This document shows positions 1 to 6,187 of a DNA stretch of 31,696 nucleotides, in pieces. Location of the stretch: assembly GCA_900551675.1 (NCBI GenBank), contig URXH01000010.1:1-31696 (forward strand), in the 5' to 3' direction. The translations under genes were made by a program, and so were the position numbers. Source of the stretch: an uncultured bacterium (GTDB lineage Bacteria; Cyanobacteriota; Vampirovibrionia; Gastranaerophilales; Gastranaerophilaceae). Positions within the stretch are counted from its first letter, which is position 1. Every line of letters begins with the position of its first letter. The notes beneath the pieces are model-generated. The model was not told the DNA's origin, searched no databases, and was given only the letters and a program-made list of their open reading frames with translations.

Positions 1-1512
1 CTTTAACTGCTCCAAAACATTTTCATTATTAATTACCATCAATATTTTAATATGTTGAGATTTTAAACGCAAAATAATATCCTCAAGTGCAAATATAGCG
101 GATATATCCAGCAAATCATCACTGTCATAAACAAGAATTAAATATCTTGTTCCTAAAAATTCATCAAATTGTGATATTAACTGCGTTGCAGAACCAAAGA
201 AAAATGCACCGCTTATATGCACAACTCTTATTTTGTGCCTGTAATCTTTTTCCAAAACTTTTTCTAGCTTCATAATATCTTTGTCATAAACTTCTTTATT
301 AACAAGTTTTGCCTTATCAGCCGCACGTTTGGCATACAAAAGTGCGGCAAGAGTAATTCCGGCTCCTACAGCTACTATTAGATTATAAAATACGGTAAGC
401 AGAAATACCAGAATAAGAACATACAAATCGTCTTTAGGCGCAAGATTTATTACCTTTAAAAATTTTGTATCAACAATATCATAGCCTATTTTTATCAATA
501 TACCAGCAAGAACAGCAAGCGGAATTTCAGCTACAAATCCTGAAAATTTATAAATCAAAAGAACAAGAACTAAAGCCGTTACAACCGCTGAAATCCTTGT
601 TGATGCACCAGTTTTAATTGCAGCAACGGTTCTCATGGTCGCCGCAGAGCCAGGTAAAGTTCCCGTTAAAGCGCAGCAGATATTTCCCAAACCTTGAGCA
701 GACAGCAGTCTTTTGGGCGGAAGCTGAACTTTTGTTATGGAAGTACACACCAATCCCGTCAATAAACTTTCGGAAGATAAAATAATTGCAAGAGTAATTG
801 CATAATGAAAATATGTAATCAGGTCATGCAAAGTTGTATGTGGCATATTTATTGCCGGCATTGAAACGGAAATTTGAGAAATTTTTGATACATTCAACCC
901 CATCTTTATTGAAATTATCGTACAGATAATTAATGCAAGAATCTGTGAAGGAATATATTTATTCCATCTTTTTGGAAAGCCGAATACAATAAGAAGAGTT
1001 AATGCACCTATTGCAAAAGCCTCTACATTCAAAGAAGAAATAGATTTGAAAACAGTTTCAAGGCTCTCTATCGTATTTGAACAAGGTTCAAGACCTAAAA
1101 GCGGATTTAACTGCATAATTATAATAATTACGCCGACGCCGTTCATGAATCCCGAAATTACAGGATACGGTACATATTTAACAACTTCGGGGAGTTTCGT
1201 CAAAGACAGGATAATCTGCAAAATTCCTGCTAGAAACACAATAAAAATCACAGAGCTTAAATCTTTGTTCAAAGCATGCATTATTGATGCCGTTACAATG
1301 GCCACAGGCCCTGTAACACCTGATATCATAGGAATTTTTGTACCGAAAACTCCTGCGATAACCGTTAAAATTATTGCGCCCCATATCCCTGCACTTGCGC
1401 CAAAACCTGTTGCAACACCAAATGCAAGAGCCTGAGGCAGAGTTATTATTGAAGCGTTCAAACCTCCTAAAATATCACCGGCAAAAATCTGCAGTTTGTT
1501 TTTAAAATCCAT
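1..1512 (-). CDS. SulP-family anion transporter, 3' end cut by window edge
   Basis: Translating the minus strand from the ATG at 1512 gives 504 open codons to the window edge. The product is a polytopic membrane protein. It starts MDFKNKLQIFAGDILGGLNA and has the SulP signature PQALAFGVATGFGASAGIWG followed by many hydrophobic helices (about residues 15-390). A soluble C-terminal part follows, with HISGAFFFGSATQL and ILVYDSDDLLDISA, typical of a STAS domain. SulP (SLC26) proteins move sulfate, bicarbonate or dicarboxylates across the inner membrane; the substrate cannot be told here. The family is usually 500-600 residues, so only the end of the STAS domain is missing. It is divergent from metF, and its -10 box lies 6 bp before the ATG with no SD visible. 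Family assignment is secure; substrate is unknown. Confidence 0.9.
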   Translation of the reverse strand, partial: MDFKNKLQIFAGDILGGLNASIITLPQALAFGVATGFGASAGIWGAIILTVIAGVFGTKIPMISGVTGPVAIVTASIMHALNKDLSSVIFIVFLAGILQIILSLTKLPEVVKYVPYPVISGFMNGVGVIIIIMQLNPLLGLEPCSNTIESLETVFKSISSLNVEAFAIGALTLLIVFGFPKRWNKYIPSQILALIICTIISIKMGLNVSKISQISVSMPAINMPHTTLHDLITYFHYAITLAIILSSESLLTGLVCTSITKVQLPPKRLLSAQGLGNICCALTGTLPGSAATMRTVAAIKTGASTRISAVVTALVLVLLIYKFSGFVAEIPLAVLAGILIKIGYDIVDTKFLKVINLAPKDDLYVLILVFLLTVFYNLIVAVGAGITLAALLYAKRAADKAKLVNKEVYDKDIMKLEKVLEKDYRHKIRVVHISGAFFFGSATQLISQFDEFLGTRYLILVYDSDDLLDISAIFALEDIILRLKSQHIKILMVINNENVLEQLK

Positions 1513-1518
1513 GCAATT

Positions 1519-1547
1519 ATTATAAATAATCTTTATGCTATAATCAA
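1519..1547 (-). promoter_or_regulatory. sulP promoter, probably leaderless
   Basis: Read on the minus strand, TTGATT (1547-1542) and TATAAT (1524-1519) are separated by exactly 17 bp, a good sigma-70-type promoter. The -10 box ends 6 bp before the transporter ATG, so transcription would begin at or next to the start codon. No SD sequence is present in the 38-bp gap. The -35 box overlaps the -10 box of the opposing metF promoter. Confidence 0.6.
1536..1544 (+). promoter_or_regulatory. metF promoter, extended -10, probably leaderless
   Basis: TGCTATAAT is a perfect extended -10 element. No good -35 is seen 17 bp upstream. The hexamer ends 6 bp before the metF ATG at 1551, and no SD lies between, so the transcript is likely leaderless. 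The same ATGCTATAAT string recurs at 3115-3124 beside the prophage boundary. Confidence 0.6.
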
Positions 1548-1550
1548 CCT

Positions 1551-2387
1551 ATGAAGTTGAGAGAAATTTATTCAACAGACAAAACAGTAATTTCTTTTGA
1601 AGTTTTCCCGCCTAAAACCGAACCCGAAAAACTACTGCAAGAAACAGCAATTCTTGCGAACCACAACCCTGCATTCTTTTCGTTAACTTATGGAGCAGGA
1701 GGCAACGAAAACAAATCTTTCAATCTTCTCAAAAATATTAAAGACGCAGGAATTAATGTAATGCCTCATTTTACCTGCATTACAAGTTCTAAAGAAAATA
1801 TTGAAAAAGATATAAAAAAACTCTCACAACTGGGTGTTGAAAATATTCTTGCCCTAAGAGGCGATATTCCGCAGGACAAATCTTTAATGAAGCATGACTT
1901 TCACTATGCAAATGAACTTGTGAGCTTTATTAAAGAAAAAACAAATTTATCAGTCGGAGTCGCGGGCTACCCTGAAGGTCATATAGAAAGCCCTGATTTA
2001 AAAACAGATATTGACAATTTAAAAAGAAAAGTTGATGCGGGAGCCGATGCTATTTTTACACAGTTGTTTTTTGAAAACGGATTTTTCTTTGATTACGTAA
2101 ACCGTGTAAGAGATGCAGGAATAACTATTCCAGTTATTGCCGGAATCATGCCCGTAATAAGCAAAAAACAGGTAAACAAAATGACTTCAATGGCAAATAT
2201 ATCTATTCCGAAAAAATTAAAAGAAGCTCTTGAAAAATATAAGGATAATGATTTGCTTGATTTCGGCATAGAATTTGCTTCCGAACAGTGCAGAGGGCTG
2301 ATTAAAGAAAATGTAAAAGGGCTTCACTTTTATACACTGAATAAATCATATTCAACCGATAAAATTTTAAATAACATTAAGGAGTAA
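1551..2387 (+). CDS. metF: Methylenetetrahydrofolate reductase
   Basis: This 278-residue protein is a compact MetF, the flavoprotein that reduces 5,10-methylene-THF to 5-methyl-THF for methionine synthesis. Visible family motifs are FEVFPPKT (residues 16-23, with the catalytic glutamate at 17), LTYGAGGN (45-52), ALRGD (101-105, the flavin and folate-binding aspartate region), AGYPEGH (138-144), TQLFF (170-174) and PVIAGIMPV (194-202). Bacterial MetF proteins are usually 280-300 residues, so this is full length and lacks the regulatory domain of eukaryotic MTHFR. It is the first gene of a two-gene unit with deoC, whose ATG is 2 bp past the metF stop. No SD precedes metF; a -10 box 6 bp upstream suggests a leaderless message. 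Confidence 0.93.
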   Translation: MKLREIYSTDKTVISFEVFPPKTEPEKLLQETAILANHNPAFFSLTYGAGGNENKSFNLLKNIKDAGINVMPHFTCITSSKENIEKDIKKLSQLGVENILALRGDIPQDKSLMKHDFHYANELVSFIKEKTNLSVGVAGYPEGHIESPDLKTDIDNLKRKVDAGADAIFTQLFFENGFFFDYVNRVRDAGITIPVIAGIMPVISKKQVNKMTSMANISIPKKLKEALEKYKDNDLLDFGIEFASEQCRGLIKENVKGLHFYTLNKSYSTDKILNNIKE

Positions 2388-2389
2388 AT

Positions 2390-3043
2390 ATGGAAAATTT
2401 AAACAAACACATTGAACACACACTATTAAAACAGGATGCAAAACTGGAAGACTTTTTAAAATTATTTGAAGAAGCTAAAAAATATGAATTTCTGGGAGTA
2501 TGCGTAAATCCTTTATACGTCAAACTTGCAAAAGAAAACCTCAATGGCTCAAATGTAAAAGTCGTTACGGTTGTCGGATTTCCGCTCGGCGCAAACAAGA
2601 CTGAAGTTAAAGCTTTTGAAACAGGAAAAGCACTTGATGACGGCGCTGATGAAATTGATATGGTAATCAATGTTTCAAAATTAAAAGACAAAGATTATGA
2701 TTTTGTAATTGATGACATCAAAACAGTAAAATCAGCCTGCAAAGATAAACCATTGAAAGTTATTCTTGAAACAGATCTTTTAACAAAAGATGAAATAAAA
2801 AAAGCCTGTGAATTATGCATAGAAGCAAAAGCTGATTTTGTAAAAACTTCAACAGGTTTTGTAAAAAACGGAACAGGTGCAAAAGCCGAAGATGTAAAAC
2901 TTATGTATGAAACCGTATCTCCATACGGTCTGAAAGTAAAAGCATCAGGCGGGATCAGAGATAAAGAAACAGCCTTGAAAATGCTTGACGCGGGAGCCGA
3001 AAGATTAGGCACCAGTTCAGGCGTAAAAATCGTAACAGACTAG
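2390..3043 (+). CDS. deoC: Deoxyribose-phosphate aldolase
   Basis: This 217-residue class I aldolase cleaves 2-deoxyribose-5-phosphate to acetaldehyde and glyceraldehyde-3-phosphate in deoxynucleoside salvage. The Schiff-base lysine is K152 in FVKTSTGF (150-157), and the second active-site lysine is K184 in KVKASGGIR (182-190). D90 in DEIDMVIN matches the proton-relay aspartate. VVGFPLGA (61-68) is also conserved. Length is normal for the short bacterial form. The SD AAGGAG lies inside the 3' end of metF, so the two genes are translated from one message. Pairing a folate enzyme with a deoxynucleoside catabolic enzyme is not a classic operon and may only reflect shared transcription. Confidence 0.95.
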   Translation: MENLNKHIEHTLLKQDAKLEDFLKLFEEAKKYEFLGVCVNPLYVKLAKENLNGSNVKVVTVVGFPLGANKTEVKAFETGKALDDGADEIDMVINVSKLKDKDYDFVIDDIKTVKSACKDKPLKVILETDLLTKDEIKKACELCIEAKADFVKTSTGFVKNGTGAKAEDVKLMYETVSPYGLKVKASGGIRDKETALKMLDAGAERLGTSSGVKIVTD

Positions 3044-3115
3044 CAAAAAAATTTTTGTCCGGTTAAACAAATTAATTATACAAAAATATTACTAGATAAT
3101 ATCAAGCCTTGACCA

Positions 3116-3124
3116 TGCTATAAT
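3116..3124 (+). promoter_or_regulatory. Extended -10 promoter at the prophage boundary
   Basis: TGCTATAAT matches a consensus extended -10. It lies just upstream of a strong SD (AAAGGA, 3132-3137) and the ATG at 3145. A TTGACC at 3109-3114 is too close to act as its -35. The arrangement looks like the start of a real host gene whose body is no longer here. Confidence 0.5.
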
Positions 3125-3144
3125 ATTCATTAAAGGAATAGCAA

Positions 3145-3231
3145 ATGGGTGATGAAGACAAACAATTCAACTTTACGGTTTTACAAGCTTTACATATTTT
3201 TCATATTTTACTTAAAAACCCTATTAAATAA
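3145..3231 (+). pseudogene. 28-codon ORF, possible 5' remnant of a host gene interrupted by the prophage
   Basis: The ORF starts MGDEDKQFNFTVLQALHIFH and ends after 28 residues in very AT-rich sequence. The promoter, the SD AAAGGA with 7-bp spacing and the polar N-terminus look like a genuine gene start, while the C-terminal part reads like random AT-rich DNA. The simplest reading is that the prophage integrated inside this gene and its remainder lies beyond the right end of the prophage. It could instead be a small peptide gene or chance. The matching half is not in the window, so this is inference. Confidence 0.35.
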
Positions 3232-3238
3232 GCCTTTT

Positions 3239-3261
3239 ATAAAGTTTTATTAAAACTTTAT
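3239..3261. repeat. 23-bp palindrome (11-bp arms, 1-bp centre)
   Basis: ATAAAGTTTTA at 3239-3249 is the exact reverse complement of TAAAACTTTAT at 3251-3261, with a single T between. Such symmetry fits a dimeric protein binding site or part of a recombinase attachment site. It lies between the truncated ORF and the late-operon terminator. The function is not known. Confidence 0.6.
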
Positions 3262-3293
3262 TTTCAAGTTTTACATATTTTATTAAAAAAAAC

Positions 3294-3314
3294 AGAACAC
3301 GATTAGAACACGAT
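3294..3314. repeat. Tandem 10-mer, 11-bp period
   Basis: AGAACACGAT occurs at 3294-3303 and again at 3305-3314. An 11-bp spacing puts both copies on the same face of the helix, as in arm-type integrase sites or operators. It is the least AT-biased stretch of this junction. Confidence 0.5.
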
Positions 3315-3346
3315 AAAATTTTATTAAGGGTTTAATTTTTTACAAT

Positions 3347-3379
3347 AAAAAAGCTCCGATGAAATTAATCACCGGAGCT
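3347..3379 (-). terminator. Intrinsic terminator of the phage late operon
   Basis: On the minus strand AGCTCCG (3379-3373) pairs with CGGAGCT (3358-3352) across a 14-nt loop, followed by a run of six T (3352-3347). It follows the last late gene (M15 peptidase, stop at 3437). A second, weaker hairpin, GAATGCA/TGCATTC at 3403-3422, lies between that stop and this terminator. Confidence 0.8.
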
Positions 3380-3436
3380 GAATTATATATGGTCGAAAGG
3401 AGGAATGCAATTTTATGCATTCTTATATGAAAAAGA

Positions 3437-3856
3437 TTATACTTTATAATTATCTATAGCCTGCTTGCGGTTATGGCCGTCATTTCTGAAAGAAACGTGT
3501 ATCCACTTATCGGTTTTGCTGTATTCGTACAGAAGCTGATCATAATTCAGGTGAGATTTTATATAATTAAACACGTCTTTCAAATTCTTTTGCGGAACTA
3601 CTAAATCTGCGGCCTGCCCCATTAAGTGCTGGGAATTTGGCTGCCCGCCGACTTTTTTATTTAAAACAGCACAGCGAAAGCCGCTTGTAATTACAATAGG
3701 ACACCCTAAAGCATTTCTTAAAGGCTGTAAAACATTTTCACATAGCGACTTTAAATTATTTATAACAGGCTCGGAAGGTGTATTGTTTATTTTATAAGCG
3801 TTTGCAGTATCAGAATAAATTAACTCCTGCAAAGTAAAATTCTGTGATAAATTCAT
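3437..3856 (-). CDS. M15-family peptidase, phage endolysin
   Basis: This 139-residue protein is a Peptidase_M15_3-type L,D- or D,D-carboxypeptidase-like enzyme that would cut the peptide stems of peptidoglycan at lysis. Zinc ligands are visible as H77 and D84 in NSQHLMGQAAD and H120 in WIHVSF. SGFRC (58-62) supplies the conserved arginine. The length is typical for a single-domain phage lysin, and there is no cell-wall-binding domain or signal peptide, so it would need a holin. It is the last gene of the late operon, next to a membrane protein that could be that holin. An SD GAGGA lies upstream of the ATG. Confidence 0.85.
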   Translation of the reverse strand: MNLSQNFTLQELIYSDTANAYKINNTPSEPVINNLKSLCENVLQPLRNALGCPIVITSGFRCAVLNKKVGGQPNSQHLMGQAADLVVPQKNLKDVFNYIKSHLNYDQLLYEYSKTDKWIHVSFRNDGHNRKQAIDNYKV

Positions 3857-3861
3857 ATTAA

Positions 3862-4245
3862 TTATTTCCTCAATTTTGCTTCCAAAATAATAAGTCTTTT
3901 ATCCATTTCGGCTTGATTGTTTTTTATAGCCTGAATTTCGTTAACGCATTCCTTAACCATATCGGAGGTTGCCTGAATGCTGTGCATTTGATAGCCTAAA
4001 CCTACAAGCCACGAAATTAAAACAATGATTGAAGATGCAAGAAAACCTCTTAGTGCTGTCCGGTTATTATTCATCATATCGTACATGGTGTTGACTTTAT
4101 CAACAAAGGATAGCTCTCCCCGTTGATTAACGCCCCCGAAAAAGAAACAATTCATTTCGTTACAGCGTTTTTGCAAATCTTCAATTGCCTTTTTTAATAG
4201 CATGTGATGTTCGTAACACTCCCTTGATTGTTCTGTCATCTCCAT
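3862..4245 (-). CDS. Small membrane protein, candidate holin or lysis accessory
   Basis: The 127-residue protein has one clear transmembrane segment (about residues 66-88, FLASSIIVLISWLVGLGY). It is flanked by an N-terminal helical part and a C-terminal coiled coil rich in K, E and Q (AIKNNQAEMDKRLIILEAKL). The single helix next to a charged coiled coil recalls XhlA-type hemolysin/holin partners, and it sits directly before the endolysin. Its start overlaps the DUF1353 gene by 10 bp, so the two are translationally coupled. No family can be named with certainty; lysis is inferred from position and topology. Confidence 0.6.
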   Translation of the reverse strand: MEMTEQSRECYEHHMLLKKAIEDLQKRCNEMNCFFFGGVNQRGELSFVDKVNTMYDMMNNNRTALRGFLASSIIVLISWLVGLGYQMHSIQATSDMVKECVNEIQAIKNNQAEMDKRLIILEAKLRK

Positions 4246-4646
4246 TTCCTCGTTCTAAAATTCTTTAACCACTGCCAGAAATCTACTGCAATATACATTA
4301 TTTGAGCTTTAAGAGGGCTTACGCCTTCGTTTAACAGCGCTGTTTTAAATATCTGGCTTGCAAGCTCTCTGTGGTAATGTACTAAATGCGGATTGTCCAG
4401 TATGTAATCGTGGATTATGCTCGCAGGCAGATATTCAGGGCTGTGCGGACAGCCTAAAATAAGCCAGAAGATTTTCCATAACGTACATCCGTCAGATGTA
4501 AAATTCGGGTCATCAAGCCTTAGATAAAGCTTTTTGTTTGCATAGCTGACTATTACAAAAATCGGCTGTATAAGATAAAACGGCTTTTTCTTATTTTTGC
4601 AGTTATAGCCAATTGCTTTATCAAATTTTGTATAATTAATCTGCAT
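4236..4646 (-). CDS. DUF1353-family phage protein
   Basis: The 136-residue protein carries the DUF1353 pattern: SDGCTLWKIFW, then PASIIHDYIL, and a C-terminal aromatic helix (YIAVDFWQWLK). The family is found in tailed phages, usually near lysis or tail-end genes, and has no established function. The stop is a TGA that overlaps the next gene by 10 bp, and the start touches the stop of the gene before it. Family recognition is good; role is unknown. Confidence 0.75.
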   Translation of the reverse strand: MQINYTKFDKAIGYNCKNKKKPFYLIQPIFVIVSYANKKLYLRLDDPNFTSDGCTLWKIFWLILGCPHSPEYLPASIIHDYILDNPHLVHYHRELASQIFKTALLNEGVSPLKAQIMYIAVDFWQWLKNFRTRKWR

Positions 4647-4894
4647 TAGTCTTTCTCGTCAAATTCTTTGCGTAATTTTTCATACTTTTTCACAACATCA
4701 TCAGGAAGATAATGCTTATTATCGTCAATCAGTCTAAACGCTTCTTGCGCTATATTAGTAGCCTTTTTTAAGCGTTTTTTATCCTTGACAATCTGTGTTT
4801 CTGACTGATGTTCTTTTGCTTTTTCAGCGTAGGAAAAGCCACTTTTAATGGCTTCCCCTACTTTTTCAATAGCTTTTGCAAAATCAAAAACCAT
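4646..4894 (-). CDS. Small helical phage protein, unknown function
   Basis: The 82-residue product is highly charged and helical (KDKKRLKKATNIAQEAFRLI in the middle, KKYEKLRKEFDEKD at the end), with no membrane segment or signal. It abuts both neighbours within the lysis-end cluster, so it belongs to the operon. I do not recognise a family. The amphipathic N-terminus (VFDFAKAIEKVGEAIKSGF) could bind membrane or another protein. Confidence 0.65.
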   Translation of the reverse strand: MVFDFAKAIEKVGEAIKSGFSYAEKAKEHQSETQIVKDKKRLKKATNIAQEAFRLIDDNKHYLPDDVVKKYEKLRKEFDEKD

Positions 4895-5151
4895 TATTTA
4901 GTTTCCTCAACATTACCTTCTACACCATCAATTTTATCAGCGTATTCGTAAAGAATTCCTTTAAGTCTATCTTTAGTTTGTGCATCAAATACTGCAAAAA
5001 TACCATCATCAATTGTATTTGGTGTACTTTTTACAACTGCTTCAATCAAATCGTATACAAAATCAACATTAACATCAATATTCTTTACAGAATATTTTTC
5101 ACATACTTTTAATACATTTTCTTTCATTACATCTTTTAATTCTTCTTCCAT
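4894..5151 (-). CDS. Small acidic phage protein, unknown function
   Basis: The 85-residue acidic protein looks globular and alpha-helical (ENVLKVCEKYSVKNIDVNVD, then a second helix around residues 60-72). It lacks transmembrane segments. It ends one base into the start of the following gene and follows a short ORF by a few bases, so it is co-translated with its neighbours. No family was recognised. Confidence 0.65.
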   Translation of the reverse strand: MEEELKDVMKENVLKVCEKYSVKNIDVNVDFVYDLIEAVVKSTPNTIDDGIFAVFDAQTKDRLKGILYEYADKIDGVEGNVEETK

Positions 5152-5154
5152 AAT

Positions 5155-5286
5155 TTAATCTCCTTTTTTACTTGTTAAAGTTCTAACTATTTCCCCTTCA
5201 CTATAGTAGTGAAGTTTAGATTTTACCCATTGACCAAACCTGTCGTACAGAGTTTGTAATTTATATTCGGGAGTTTGTCTTATCAT
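5155..5286 (-). CDS. Very small phage protein, start uncertain
   Basis: The start at 5286 gives 43 residues (MIRQTPEYKLQTLYDRFGQW and a basic C-terminus) that look like real protein. The same frame stays open upstream to ATGs at 5358 and 5397. Those would overlap the acidic tail of the preceding gene by 59 and 98 bp, and their extra residues read like an out-of-frame copy of the Asp/Thr repeat. Only the 5397 start has a good SD-like sequence (AGAGG, 6 bp), but that string also encodes part of the acidic tail. No function is recognised. Confidence 0.45.
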   Translation of the reverse strand: MIRQTPEYKLQTLYDRFGQWVKSKLHYYSEGEIVRTLTSKKGD

Positions 5287-5299
5287 TAGACGGTTGCCG

Positions 5300-6175
5300 C
5301 TATCCAGCGTTATCTGTGTCAGTTTCTTCTGTTGTATCTGACGGCTGTTCCACTTCATCCGGAACGGTACTTGTGTCTGCATCGGTTGTATCTGCATTTT
5401 CTACCTCTGTTTGCTCTGTATCGTTATCTGCATCAATGTCTGTATCGCTGTCGCTATCTGTATCTGCAGGCTCAACAGGTTCAACAGGCTTTTCAGGAAA
5501 TTTCTTATTTTTAAATAAGTAGTTCATTTCCTCTGTTGTATAACCCAGAGCCAGCCCCAGAGCATTAACAACCTCATCCCCGCGATAATACGAACTTGCA
5601 TAATCGAACTTGATTAATGCCGGAACATTGTCTTTAAGCATTGCTTTGATATCTTCAGGTGTAATTCCTTTGTCCTGATACAGTGCTAAAAGAACATCTG
5701 CCTTTGTTAGATTTAAAAGATTTAGCCTTTGCCGTTCTTTTTCAGCCTGTTCCGCTTCATATTCTTCATTAATTTCACCATGCGTATAATTGTCCTTGTA
5801 ACAGATATAATAGCCTGCAGGTGCAATGACAAGATTTTCAACTTCGCGCATTAAAGTTTCTGTTCTGGTTTGCTGCACAAGAATAGTATTTGTCCCTGTC
5901 TGTTCCCCGTTTTCATCGAAAATCGGGACTTCTTTTTCTATCATTACAGGCTTTTCTATATTAACAGTTACGGTTTCCATAACAGGATTGCCGTCATCAT
6001 CTGGTATAAACATCCCGTTTTCGTCAAGTTTTATCTGTTCTTGTTCTTCCTGAACCGTTTCAAATACGGGAACTTCTACATCATAAGGTTCTTCTGTTAC
6101 GATAATATAAAGCATTTCGCCTTTTGAAGTAGCTTCAACGGCTTTATCTGCATATTCTTTCTCTGTATATGACAT
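5300..6175 (-). CDS. Tail-fibre-associated protein with acidic low-complexity tail
   Basis: This 291-residue protein follows the tail fibre gene, where fibre chaperones or fibre tip proteins are usual. The body (1-225) is acidic and mixed alpha/beta; residues 148-205 (LLNLTKADVLLALYQDKGI onward) look like a folded helical domain. The last ~60 residues are almost only D, T, S, E, V and P (PVEPVEPADTDSDSDTDIDA and more), a disordered negatively charged tail. An SD AGGAG precedes the ATG. It may help fold the fibre or sit on the particle, but no family was recognised. Confidence 0.7.
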   Translation of the reverse strand: MSYTEKEYADKAVEATSKGEMLYIIVTEEPYDVEVPVFETVQEEQEQIKLDENGMFIPDDDGNPVMETVTVNIEKPVMIEKEVPIFDENGEQTGTNTILVQQTRTETLMREVENLVIAPAGYYICYKDNYTHGEINEEYEAEQAEKERQRLNLLNLTKADVLLALYQDKGITPEDIKAMLKDNVPALIKFDYASSYYRGDEVVNALGLALGYTTEEMNYLFKNKKFPEKPVEPVEPADTDSDSDTDIDADNDTEQTEVENADTTDADTSTVPDEVEQPSDTTEETDTDNAG

Positions 6176-6187
6176 TTCTTTCTCCTG

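Noticed and set aside
1046..1435. 129-aa plus-strand open frame
   Set aside because: It lies antisense to the SulP gene, whose own frame shows clear family motifs throughout.
3109..3124. TTGACC with TATAAT as a full -35/-10 promoter
   Set aside because: The boxes are only 4 bp apart; the extended -10 alone is the likely element.
3239..3314. CRISPR-like array from the repeats near 3.2-3.3 kb
   Set aside because: There are only two 10-bp units without spacers and no cas genes; an operator or attachment role fits better.
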